22,579 bases of DNA, taken from NCBI GenBank assembly GCA_900545055.1, contig UQXP01000025.1, forward strand, positions 1-22,579, given 5' to 3'. The stretch's first letter is position 1; the number at the start of each line of letters is the position of its first letter. The stretch is from an uncultured Collinsella sp. GTDB lineage: Bacteria; Actinomycetota; Coriobacteriia; Coriobacteriales; Coriobacteriaceae. Positions 16,162-22,579 of the stretch are shown in pieces. The translations under genes were made by a program, and so were the position numbers. Under the pieces are notes generated by a model that made no database searches, was not told the DNA's origin, and saw nothing but the letters and a program-made list of their open reading frames with translations.

Positions 16162-17541
16162 CTAATGCACAAACATGCGCACGAATTTGTGCTTCCAGCT
16201 TGCGTAGGGCGCATACCGAAACGGCACGTCCAGCCAGGTTGCCTTGTTCACGATACTCTTCTTGTGGCTAAACGTATCGAAGCTCTCGCGGCCATGGTAC
16301 TGTCCCATGCCGCTCGCGCCCATGCCGCCAAAGCCCATATGACTCGTAGCCAGATGCATGATGGTATCGTTAACGCAGCCGCCGCCAAAGGGCACGTAGC
16401 GCACAAAGCGCTGCTGAACCTCGCGATCCTGACTAAAGATATACAGGGCCAGCGGCGTCGGACGATCCGTAATAAACGTCTCGGCCTCGTCTAGGCTCTC
16501 AAACGTCAGCACCGGCAAGATGGGGCCGAAAATCTCCTCCTGCATCACGGCGTCATCGGGGGACACGCCGTCCAAAATCGTCGGCTCAATCTTGAGCGAT
16601 GCCTCACGCGCGGCACCTCCAAGCACGACCTTATCGAGATTGATCAGCCCGCGCACGCGCGCAAAATGCTTGGCGTTGACGATATGTCCGTAATCCTCAT
16701 TGTCGAGTGGATGTTCGCCAAACATGCGGCGGACCTCCTCCTTGATAAGGCCCAGCAGCTCATCGTGCACGCGCACGTCGACCAGCAGATAGTCGGGCGC
16801 TACACAGGTCTGGCCCACGTTGAGCCATTTACCAAAGGCGATACGCCGTGCCGCGACCTTCAAATTTGCCGTCGCATCCACGATGCAGGGGCTCTTTCCG
16901 CCCAGCTCAAGCGTCACAGGCGTGAGGTTTTTGCTCGCGCGCTCCATGACGAGCTTGCCGACCGGAACGCTACCGGTAAAGAAGATTTTGTCCCAGCACT
17001 CATCGAGCAACGCATCGTTCTCGGCGCGCCCGCCCTCGACAACCGTCACCAGGCACGGATCAAATGCCTCTTCACAGATTTGCTTGAGCACCGCGCTCGA
17101 TGCCGGAGCATAGGCACTCGGCTTGATGACCACAGTATTGCCCGCGGCAAGGGCGCCGGCGAGCGGCTCGAGTGTTAGCAAAAACGGGTAGTTCCACGGA
17201 GCCATGATGAGCGTGACGCCATAGGGCACGGCTTGCGTTTTGCACACGCTCACGGCGTTAGCGAGATCGCACGGACGCAGGCGCGGACGACTCCATCGAG
17301 CCACGTGAGCGATCTGATGTCAAATCTCGGAAAGCGACGTGCCGATCTCGCACATATAGGCCTCGTCATGCGACTTCCCCAAATCGGTCTTGAGCGCATG
17401 GGCGATATCAGCCTCGTGGGCCCGTACTGCATCGCGTAAACTCACGAGCGCGCGACGTCGAGCATCGACATCAAACGTGGCGCGCGTCTTAAAGTAGGTG
17501 CGCTGATCGCCGACGATGCGCGCAATTTCCTCGGTGTTCAT
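16162..17541 (-). pseudogene. Aldehyde dehydrogenase (ALDH3-like), interrupted by an in-frame TGA
   Basis: The frame from ATG 17541 to TAG 16162-16164 would encode 459 residues, normal for a class 3-type aldehyde dehydrogenase. It is broken only by TGA at 17320-17322 (codon 74). The frame is the same on both sides, so this is a nonsense change, not a frameshift. Family context (SEI-x-HQIAHVARWSRP) suggests the lost residue was Arg, CGA to TGA. The active-site residues are intact: Asn117 in APWNYPF, Glu212 in LELGGKSP and Cys246 in VGQTCVAP. The stop context is TGA-C, which is relatively leaky. A GTG at 17302-17304 could restart translation but has no ribosome binding site and would omit part of the NAD-binding fold. 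The start lies 9 nt after the alcohol dehydrogenase stop with AGGAGG between, so the pair was built as one operon. A sequencing error is also possible. Confidence 0.8.
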
Positions 17542-17550
17542 GGCAACCTC

Positions 17551-18771
17551 CTAGTTCTCGTCCTCAAACATACCACCTGCAACAACTTCGTACATATGCT
17601 CGAGCTCCAGGCGGTCCATCAAAAGCGGAACGGGGTACAGGGGATTGGCCTCGGCATCGGCATGCGCCGCCATCTGCGGAATGTCGGAGCGGCGAATGCC
17701 CGCCACATATTTGGGAATGTCCAAGGCGGCGTTCATTCGATCGACCCAATCGATAAAGGCCTCGGCCGCCAGGCTGTCCTGCGCGTTAGCCGGCGCGATA
17801 CCGGCCATGCGGGCAAGATCGGCGAGCTTAGGAGCAGCAGCTTCGCCATAGGCGCGAAGCATATACGGCAGGATGATAGCGTTGGCCAAGCCGTGCGGAA
17901 TCCCGTAACGCCCACCCAAGCTGTGTGCGATGGCGTGAACGTATCCAACATAGGAGCGCGTAAAGGCAACACCCGCCTTATACGCCGCCGAAAGCATATT
18001 GCGACGCGCACGCATGTCGTCGCCATGCTCATAGGCCTCGAGCAAATTGTCGTGGATGAGCTGCACCGCCTGTCGCGCCATCTTGCGCGTATAGGGCGTG
18101 GTGCTTCGCCCGATAAACGCCTCGACGGCATGCGTCAGGGCGTCCATGCCCGTCTGCCCCGTAATGGAGGCGGGCAGACCGAGCGTAAACTCGGGGTCGT
18201 GCGCCGCAAAGCGCGGGATAAGCACAAAGTCGTTAATGGGATACTTGTAGTGCGTCTCGTCATCGGTAATTACCGCCGCAAGCGTGACCTCGCTTCCCGT
18301 GCCCGCCGTGGTGGGAACGGCGATGAGCAGCGGCAGACGACGATGAATCCGCAGCAGCCCGCGCATCTTGTTGATGGGCTTGCTTGGCTGCGCAATGCGT
18401 GCGCCCACGCCCTTGGCGCAGTCCATGGCTGATCCTCCGCCAAAACCGATAATGGCCTGGCAGGCGCGCTCTCGATACAGGGACGCCGCCTCCTCCACAT
18501 TCGAGACCGTGGGGTTCGCACGCGTTTCGGCATAGACCGTAACGCCAATCCCCTGAGCCGTAAGCGCACGCTCGAGTGATGCCGTGAGTCCCAAACGTGC
18601 AATGCCAGGGTCTGTCACGATAAGGACCTTCTGGATCGAGCGCTTTTGAAGCACCGCGGGCACATCCTCGGCATGCTCCAGAATGCGCGGCTCGGTATAG
18701 GGCAGGATCGGCAATGCAATGCGAAAAACCGTCTGATATGTTCGGCACCAGGCACGACGGGCTAGATGCAT
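17551..18771 (-). CDS. Iron-containing alcohol dehydrogenase
   Basis: The 406-residue protein starts at ATG 18769-18771, with AAGGAG 8 nt upstream; a longer frame to 18852 lacks such a site. The NAD(P)-binding GFGGGSAMD is at 109-117, and PTTAGTGSEVT follows at about 153-163. The metal ligands fit the family pattern: Asp210 and His214 in GMDALTHAVEAF, His279 in VHAIAHSLGG, and His293 in GIPHGLANA. Such enzymes interconvert alcohols and aldehydes or ketones with a divalent iron. The following aldehyde dehydrogenase would have taken the aldehyde to an acid; since that gene is interrupted, the pathway may now stop at this step. A short palindrome lies 18 nt before the start. The substrate cannot be told from sequence. 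Confidence 0.9.
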   Translation of the reverse strand: MHLARRAWCRTYQTVFRIALPILPYTEPRILEHAEDVPAVLQKRSIQKVLIVTDPGIARLGLTASLERALTAQGIGVTVYAETRANPTVSNVEEAASLYRERACQAIIGFGGGSAMDCAKGVGARIAQPSKPINKMRGLLRIHRRLPLLIAVPTTAGTGSEVTLAAVITDDETHYKYPINDFVLIPRFAAHDPEFTLGLPASITGQTGMDALTHAVEAFIGRSTTPYTRKMARQAVQLIHDNLLEAYEHGDDMRARRNMLSAAYKAGVAFTRSYVGYVHAIAHSLGGRYGIPHGLANAIILPYMLRAYGEAAAPKLADLARMAGIAPANAQDSLAAEAFIDWVDRMNAALDIPKYVAGIRRSDIPQMAAHADAEANPLYPVPLLMDRLELEHMYEVVAGGMFEDEN

Positions 18772-18789
18772 AAAGGAAACTCCTTCATT

Positions 18790-18805
18790 TGTTGATAGGT
18801 CAACA
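18790..18805 (-). promoter_or_regulatory. Palindrome TGTTGA-N4-TCAACA before the alcohol dehydrogenase gene
   Basis: A perfect 6-bp dyad with a 4-nt spacer lies 18 nt upstream of the alcohol dehydrogenase ATG. A possible -10 box TACAAT lies upstream on the minus strand near 18818-18823, without a good -35. The dyad could be an operator in the 5' leader. This is a candidate only. Confidence 0.35.
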
Positions 18806-18915
18806 TTTGCTCGCCCGATTGTACTCAGCAAAAATCGCAGACGGCCTCCCAATCGTTAATCAATCAACATCTTCATATCTCGAAATTGTTTTATTAAAAA
18901 TCATTCCTAATAGGC

Positions 18916-18943
18916 TTCACATTTGGTTGCATTTATGGATAAT
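18916..18943 (+). promoter_or_regulatory. Probable promoter of the rubrerythrin gene
   Basis: TTCACA (18916-18921), a 16-nt spacer and GATAAT (18938-18943) face the rubrerythrin gene. They sit in an AT-rich island (about 18855-18945) that contrasts with the surrounding GC-rich DNA. The transcript would have a leader of about 80 nt. Confidence 0.5.
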
Positions 18944-18961
18944 AGAACTCGTCAAGACGCA

Positions 18962-18992
18962 CGTCCGGAGAGGGCCCTTACGGGACCGGACG
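18962..18992 (+). other. Hairpin in the rubrerythrin 5' leader
   Basis: CGTCCGG (18962-18968) pairs with CCGGACG (18986-18992) around a 17-nt loop that contains GGGCCC and a further CCC/GGG pairing. It ends 36 nt before the ATG and leaves the ribosome binding site AAAGGA (19015-19020) free. It may stabilise the transcript. No known riboswitch is recognised. Confidence 0.4.
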
Positions 18993-19027
18993 AGCGCACA
19001 ATCGCCATCGATCGAAAGGATCGAATC

Positions 19028-19588
19028 ATGAAGTTTGTTTGCCCCGTTTGCGGTTATGTGGAAGAGTTCGACGGCGACCAGCTGCCCGAGGACTTCAAGT
19101 GCCCCCAGTGCGGCGTTCCCGGTTCTCGTTTCCTGAAGCAGGAGGAGGGCCAGCTCGAGTGGGCTGCCGAGCACGTCGTGGGCGTCGCCAAGATGGAGGG
19201 CGTCTCCGAGGACATCGTTGCCGACCTGCGCGCCAACTTTGAGGGCGAGTGCTCCGAGGTCGGTATGTACCTGGCCATGGCTCGCGTCGCTCATCGCGAG
19301 GGTTATCCCGAGATCGGCCTGTACTGGGAGAAGGCTGCCCACGAGGAGGCCGAGCACGCCGCCAAGTTCGCTGAGCTCCTGGGCGAGGTCGTGACCGACT
19401 CCACCAAGAAGAACCTCGAGATGCGCGTTGAGGCCGAGAACGGCGCCACCGCCGGAAAGACTGATCTTGCCAAGCGCGCCAAGGCCGCTGGCCTCGATGC
19501 CATCCACGATACCGTGCACGAGATGGCTCGCGACGAGGCTCGTCACGGCAAGGCTTTCGCCGGCCTGCTCAAGCGCTACTTTGGCTAA
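19028..19588 (+). CDS. Rubrerythrin with N-terminal rubredoxin domain (reverse rubrerythrin type)
   Basis: The 186-residue protein starts at ATG 19028 after AAAGGA. Residues 1-35 form a rubredoxin-like knuckle pair, CPVC (Cys5, Cys8) and CPQC (Cys25, Cys28). Residues about 55-186 form a ferritin-like di-iron four-helix domain with two ExxH motifs, EAEH-type at Glu107/His110 and EARH at Glu170/His173, plus Glu74/Glu77 in ECSE. This order, rubredoxin first, is that of the clostridial reverse rubrerythrins, which reduce hydrogen peroxide with electrons from NADH via a reductase. It supports an anaerobic host. Codon use is strongly biased to C/G third positions, fitting a highly expressed gene. 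It stands alone, with its own promoter and terminator. Confidence 0.92.
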   Translation: MKFVCPVCGYVEEFDGDQLPEDFKCPQCGVPGSRFLKQEEGQLEWAAEHVVGVAKMEGVSEDIVADLRANFEGECSEVGMYLAMARVAHREGYPEIGLYWEKAAHEEAEHAAKFAELLGEVVTDSTKKNLEMRVEAENGATAGKTDLAKRAKAAGLDAIHDTVHEMARDEARHGKAFAGLLKRYFG

Positions 19589-19622
19589 GCCAACCGCTTG
19601 AGACATAACCTCTAGCTCGATG

Positions 19623-19653
19623 AGGCCCGGACCGTATTGGTTCGGGCCTTTTT
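19623..19653 (+). terminator. Terminator of the rubrerythrin gene
   Basis: An 11-bp stem (19623-19633 with 19639-19649, one wobble) with a 5-nt loop is followed by a run of five T ending at 19653. Confidence 0.9.
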
Positions 19654-19718
19654 GTGTCTCGAGGACTCGTTAACGCCCTGAAATAGAGCTATCTTCGGCA
19701 TCGGTCTCTCGTCAAAAA

Positions 19719-19841
19719 CTAAGTGAGTAGACTTTTCGAAACTTACCGAGCAGACCATCCGTATTGCTTTATAAAGTCGCAGGGAAATGACTTGTTTCAA
19801 AACGGCCTGGTCGCCATCAAGCCAAAAGTCTACTCACTTAG
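19719..19841. repeat. 123-bp palindromic element, copy B
   Basis: An 18-bp perfect terminal inverted repeat (19719-19736 with 19824-19841) encloses the interior. By eye it shares 56 of 83 interior positions with copy C. The inner arms 19747-19756 and 19804-19813 pair with two mismatches. The right end overlaps the 3' end of the nuclease-like gene and provides its last three codons and TAG stop. No target duplication is visible. Confidence 0.9.
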
Positions 19842-20957
19842 AACCGCAGCCGTCCACGATCGAACTGTTTTGTGTCTAACGGGCATCTTTCCGTCAATTA
19901 CTCCCAATTTTGTCCAGTCAACGAATAGTTCAGACCGAAGTAATGTCTCAGCCCTTTGCTCATCTGAGCTTTTATCGCGATATTCAGCATCGAGCATCCT
20001 GCATACGGTCTTAACGATCGCGCGGAATCTACCCTCATCGGATATCTGTCTGTGTGTCAGGAGAAGTACATCGTAGCCCATGGCCTGAAGGGCCGTCATG
20101 CGGTCAGCGTCACGCAAGCCATCCCCTGCGCGTCCGTGCGAGGCCTTTCCCTGACATTCAATGGCCACCTGTCGCCTACCGTCCGGTGAAGAAAGAAGTA
20201 GGTCGATATATACACGGGACTTTCCCACAATCGCTCGAGCACTTGTGTTTAGCATCACTTCAACATTAAGCTCTATGCCGCAAAAACCTTCGCCTCCCAG
20301 GGATCGCGGCAGTGCAAGTAGCAAATACGCCTCGACCTCAAAAGGCGACGCGGCACCCAATGGAACGAGTTGCGATACCGCCATAAATCTATTGCCGTAA
20401 CGCATCCCACAAACATCTGAACAAAAACGGTCAAGGTCTCCGCCCAAAACCAAAGCGTCTCGACGCCATAAATTTGAGGCGGTGCCGTCCTCGGACGGGC
20501 AGCGCGCCCAACCGAACGTTGTCGAAATCGCACCCGAATCAATTGCACGCGAAAGCTCCGTCTCAAGTAACGCCGGCAGGGCACACACCGCAAACAAGCC
20601 GCACATCTCCGCCAATACCAAAAGAAGCTGAAGATCCGTCAGATGCCGTGACATGATGAATGCCGTCAGTAGAGGAGACGTAATCAAAAATCCATGCTCC
20701 GTTTCCAGCACGGATTCCCTGGGGAGCTCACCAAGAAACAGCCGCTGCCTAATGCTGGCAGGACAAGTCCGTTTGTTTCTCGTCCGAACCAATGTATGCA
20801 ACGGAAAACCGAGCGCGACCGCAGCCGTCGGGTTGCGGGCGAGATCATATCGCTGCCGGTCTTCTTCCGGTCGTGGAAGCGGCGGACACAAAGCGCGGAC
20901 TTGAGGAGGCAAACGCCAGTACCTAAAAGCCGATATGTCACAAAGTAGATCCTTCAT
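19830..20957 (-). CDS. Vsr/DUF559-like endonuclease-domain protein, function unknown
   Basis: From ATG 20957 the product has 375 residues; a GTG two codons upstream (20963) is the alternative, and neither has a clear ribosome binding site. Numbering from that GTG: the N-terminal DISAFRYWRLPP (9-20) resembles the start of AbiEi-like or DUF559-associated proteins. A hydrophobic stretch at about 111-133 and a Cys-rich middle follow. Residues about 240-325 look like a Vsr-type nuclease core: YIDLLL (Asp254), VAIECQGKASH (Glu269, His276), then DADRMTALQAMGYDVLLLTHRQI, the D-R-L-G-V-T spacing seen in DUF559 proteins. Gln271 takes the place of the usual acidic or Lys residue. The last residues, LSE and stop, come from repeat B. 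Base composition is AT-richer than the neighbours (26 of 60 G+C at 19861-19920, against 42 of 60 at 11281-11340), suggesting horizontal transfer. A defence or mobile-element role is inference. Confidence 0.6.
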   Translation of the reverse strand: MKDLLCDISAFRYWRLPPQVRALCPPLPRPEEDRQRYDLARNPTAAVALGFPLHTLVRTRNKRTCPASIRQRLFLGELPRESVLETEHGFLITSPLLTAFIMSRHLTDLQLLLVLAEMCGLFAVCALPALLETELSRAIDSGAISTTFGWARCPSEDGTASNLWRRDALVLGGDLDRFCSDVCGMRYGNRFMAVSQLVPLGAASPFEVEAYLLLALPRSLGGEGFCGIELNVEVMLNTSARAIVGKSRVYIDLLLSSPDGRRQVAIECQGKASHGRAGDGLRDADRMTALQAMGYDVLLLTHRQISDEGRFRAIVKTVCRMLDAEYRDKSSDEQRAETLLRSELFVDWTKLGVIDGKMPVRHKTVRSWTAAVLSE

Positions 20958-21248
20958 AGGCACAGGAAAACACGAATTTCAACCCAGTTAGTCACGCATT
21001 GGCGCGAACGCACCAAAAATGGCGCCGAACGGACTGCCAAGTTTTCAACAGCCCTCCCCAACTGGCCAAAAGCTTGCCAAGAGCCGGACGAAACCCTGTT
21101 GAAAACCCCATTTTTTCTCATGTAGAAGCTTTGCGCGGCAAGTGAGTAGACTTTTTTGAATATCCCGAGCAGGCCGGTCATCCTGCTTTTCAAAACCGCA
21201 GGTAGATAGCTTGCTACAAAACTGCCTGCTCGCCAAAGTGCCAAAAGT
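20958..21248. other. Intergenic region with an 11-bp inverted repeat and element C
   Basis: No gene is supported. GTTTTCAACAG (21041-21051) and its exact complement (21096-21106) are 44 nt apart, and a T run (21111-21116) follows on the plus strand. Copy C of the palindromic element occupies 21138-21260. A promoter for the nuclease-like gene must lie here on the minus strand, but no convincing -35/-10 pair is seen. Confidence 0.5.
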
Positions 21249-21260
21249 CTACTCACTTAG
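21138..21260. repeat. 123-bp palindromic element, copy C
   Basis: A 16-bp perfect terminal inverted repeat (21140-21155 with 21243-21258) has two mismatched outer bases on the left (GC instead of CT). The inner arms CGAGCAGGC (21166-21174) and GCCTGCTCG (21224-21232) pair perfectly at positions symmetric about the centre. The right end forms the last codons and stop of the MocR-type gene. It has the same length and ungapped alignment as A and B. Confidence 0.9.
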
Positions 21261-22579
21261 ATTGCAGAGTGCCCCCATTAGCTGTACTTCCAAGGCGTTA
21301 AGCGCTTTTGGACCCAAATCGTCATACTGGACAAGAATTTTAGTTGAGTCTTCAGGGGCAGATGCGCCATCGGCACACCAATAACAGTCACTGATATCGA
21401 CAAAAGGGATACTCGAGCGCGTGAGGGCCCGCACAAAAGAGCTTCCACCCGTTCCGCGCTCCGCAACCACGGTGCAGTAAAGGCCCGCGTCCGCATGTTC
21501 GATCGAGACCTCCCCCGCCGGAAACGCCTTCCGCACAAGCGCCGCCAGGCCATCGCGCGCCTCGCGAGCGCGCACGCGTACGCGGTTCACATGCCGCTCG
21601 TAATCACCCGATTCCAGTAAACGCGCTAAGGCAACCTGGTCAACAGAGCTCACCGACGAGGCGTAGAAACCAAGGCTGCGCCTAAACCGCTCCATAAGCT
21701 CATCGGGCAACACCATGTACGCTAGACGCAGCGCCGATGACAGGCTCTTCGAAAACGTGTTGGTGTAGATAACCGACTGGGCGGCATCGATCGACGCGAG
21801 CGCGGGAATCGGCCTACCAGCAAGGCGAAACTCACAATCAAAGTCATCTTCGATGAGATACCGGCCCGGCTGCTCGGCGGCCCAGCTCAGCAGGGCATAG
21901 CGACGCGCAATGCTCGTCACAAGGCCGGTCGGATACTGATGGGACGGCATCAGGTGAAGGACATCGGCCCCGGTTTTCTGCAGAGCGCCCAAGTCCACGC
22001 CCTCATCATCCAACGGGATATGTCGAACTTTGCAGCCCATAGCCTGGTAGATACGCGTCAGGCGCAAATAGCCCGGGTCCTCAACGGTATACACCTTGTC
22101 CGCGCCAAGCAACTGAACCAACATGGTATCGAGCAGCTGGGCGCCCGCACCGATAACGATGTTGTCGGGGTCGACATTCATACCCCTTGTCCCGCGCAGA
22201 TGGTGAGCAATTGCGCGTCGTAGCCGAGCGGTGCCCTGTGCCGGTGCGGGCGAAAAGATCTCGCGCTCGTCTTCGGATGCCAGCGTCGCCCGCAGTGCGC
22301 TTTGCCAAAGCCGCGCCGCCTCCAAAGCGGAAGGAGAGAACGGGGCGAATTGCTCGGTCCGTCCGTTGACATCATGCGCGTTGGGACCCACAGAAACGGC
22401 ATCTCGGTCGATACCCTCCGCAGCCAAAGCCAAAACCGGTGCATCCGGAAGCTCGCAAGCGTAGTAGCCACGACGCGGCAATGAGCAAATATAGCCCTCA
22501 GCAAGTAGCTGGCTATATGCATTCTCGATAGTAATGACACTGATTCCCAGATGACTGGCAAAGGCGCGCTTAGACGGCA
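21249..22579 (-). CDS. MocR/PdxR-type GntR regulator with aminotransferase domain, N-terminus cut by window
   Basis: The frame is open from the right edge of the window to TAG 21249-21251. The visible N-terminal part, PSKRAFASHLGISVITIENAY followed by QLLAEGYI, is the end of a GntR winged helix, so the true start lies beyond 22579; a Met at 22481 is internal. The rest is a fold-type I aminotransferase domain: NIVIGAGAQLLD, then DDFDCEFR as the PLP-ring Asp region, and YTNTFSKSLSSALRL with the PLP-binding Lys. Such regulators sense PLP or an amino acid; PdxR controls vitamin B6 synthesis. Target genes are probably outside the window. The last residues (LSE, stop) derive from repeat C. Confidence 0.88.
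   Translation of the reverse strand, partial: PSKRAFASHLGISVITIENAYSQLLAEGYICSLPRRGYYACELPDAPVLALAAEGIDRDAVSVGPNAHDVNGRTEQFAPFSPSALEAARLWQSALRATLASEDEREIFSPAPAQGTARLRRAIAHHLRGTRGMNVDPDNIVIGAGAQLLDTMLVQLLGADKVYTVEDPGYLRLTRIYQAMGCKVRHIPLDDEGVDLGALQKTGADVLHLMPSHQYPTGLVTSIARRYALLSWAAEQPGRYLIEDDFDCEFRLAGRPIPALASIDAAQSVIYTNTFSKSLSSALRLAYMVLPDELMERFRRSLGFYASSVSSVDQVALARLLESGDYERHVNRVRVRAREARDGLAALVRKAFPAGEVSIEHADAGLYCTVVAERGTGGSSFVRALTRSSIPFVDISDCYWCADGASAPEDSTKILVQYDDLGPKALNALEVQLMGALCNLSE

Noticed and set aside
16107..16191. CACAAATTCG at 16107-16116 and its complement at 16182-16191 as a hairpin
   Set aside because: The second arm is coding sequence of the aldehyde dehydrogenase C-terminus, the spacing is 65 nt and there is no further support; it is likely chance.
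17320..17322. TGA in the aldehyde dehydrogenase gene as a selenocysteine codon
   Set aside because: The position is outside the active site, homologues are expected to have Arg there, and no bacterial SECIS-like hairpin is evident just downstream.
9990..21260. The 123-bp repeats as a CRISPR array
   Set aside because: There are only three long palindromic copies, separated by kilobases and genes, with no regular spacers or cas genes.

Overview
The window looks like chromosomal DNA of an anaerobic, GC-rich actinobacterium, most likely a Coriobacteriia member such as Collinsella or a relative. This is inferred from high-GC coding sequence, a DUF3516-type Ski2-like helicase, a rubrerythrin and an iron-dependent alcohol dehydrogenase. 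No rRNA, tRNA, CRISPR array or insertion sequence is visible.

Layout. (1) 1-3294, plus strand: the C-terminal part of a BrxD-like (DUF2791) ATPase followed by an Lhr/BrxHI-like helicase. This is the right-hand end of a probable defence operon whose other genes lie left of the window. (2) 3323-6109, minus: elp3, then a spermidine-synthase-like methyltransferase coupled by abutting stop and start codons. (3) 6206-7827, minus: an XRE regulator and a membrane-anchored DUF4097 protein with ATGA overlap, ending in a terminator. (4) 8095-12915, plus: a SAM methyltransferase, a TrmB-family protein with an altered catalytic loop, and a DUF3516 helicase that meets the next minus-strand gene at a bidirectional terminator. 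(5) 12994-16038, minus: HIRAN protein, a 59-residue charged protein, a metallophosphoesterase and a DUF2130 coiled-coil protein. (6) 16162-18771, minus: iron-containing alcohol dehydrogenase followed by an aldehyde dehydrogenase broken by one in-frame TGA. (7) 19028-19588, plus: a rubrerythrin with an N-terminal rubredoxin domain. (8) 19719-22579: a locally AT-richer segment with a Vsr/DUF559-like nuclease gene between two palindromic repeats, then a MocR/PdxR-type regulator cut by the window end.

The most unusual content is a family of three 123-bp palindromic elements (9990-10112, 19719-19841, 21138-21260). All have the same length and align without gaps. Their 16-19 bp inverted termini carry TAA, TGA and TAG in the three frames. 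Two of them supply the last codons and stop of the neighbouring minus-strand genes, and paired bases inside the arms change together between copies. A second family of two 37-nt hairpins (732-768; 14847-14883) keeps a GGGAYAGG loop while its stems differ. The other main points are the BrxD/BrxHI-like pair, the nuclease gene bracketed by repeats, the nonsense-interrupted aldehyde dehydrogenase and the substituted TrmB motif.
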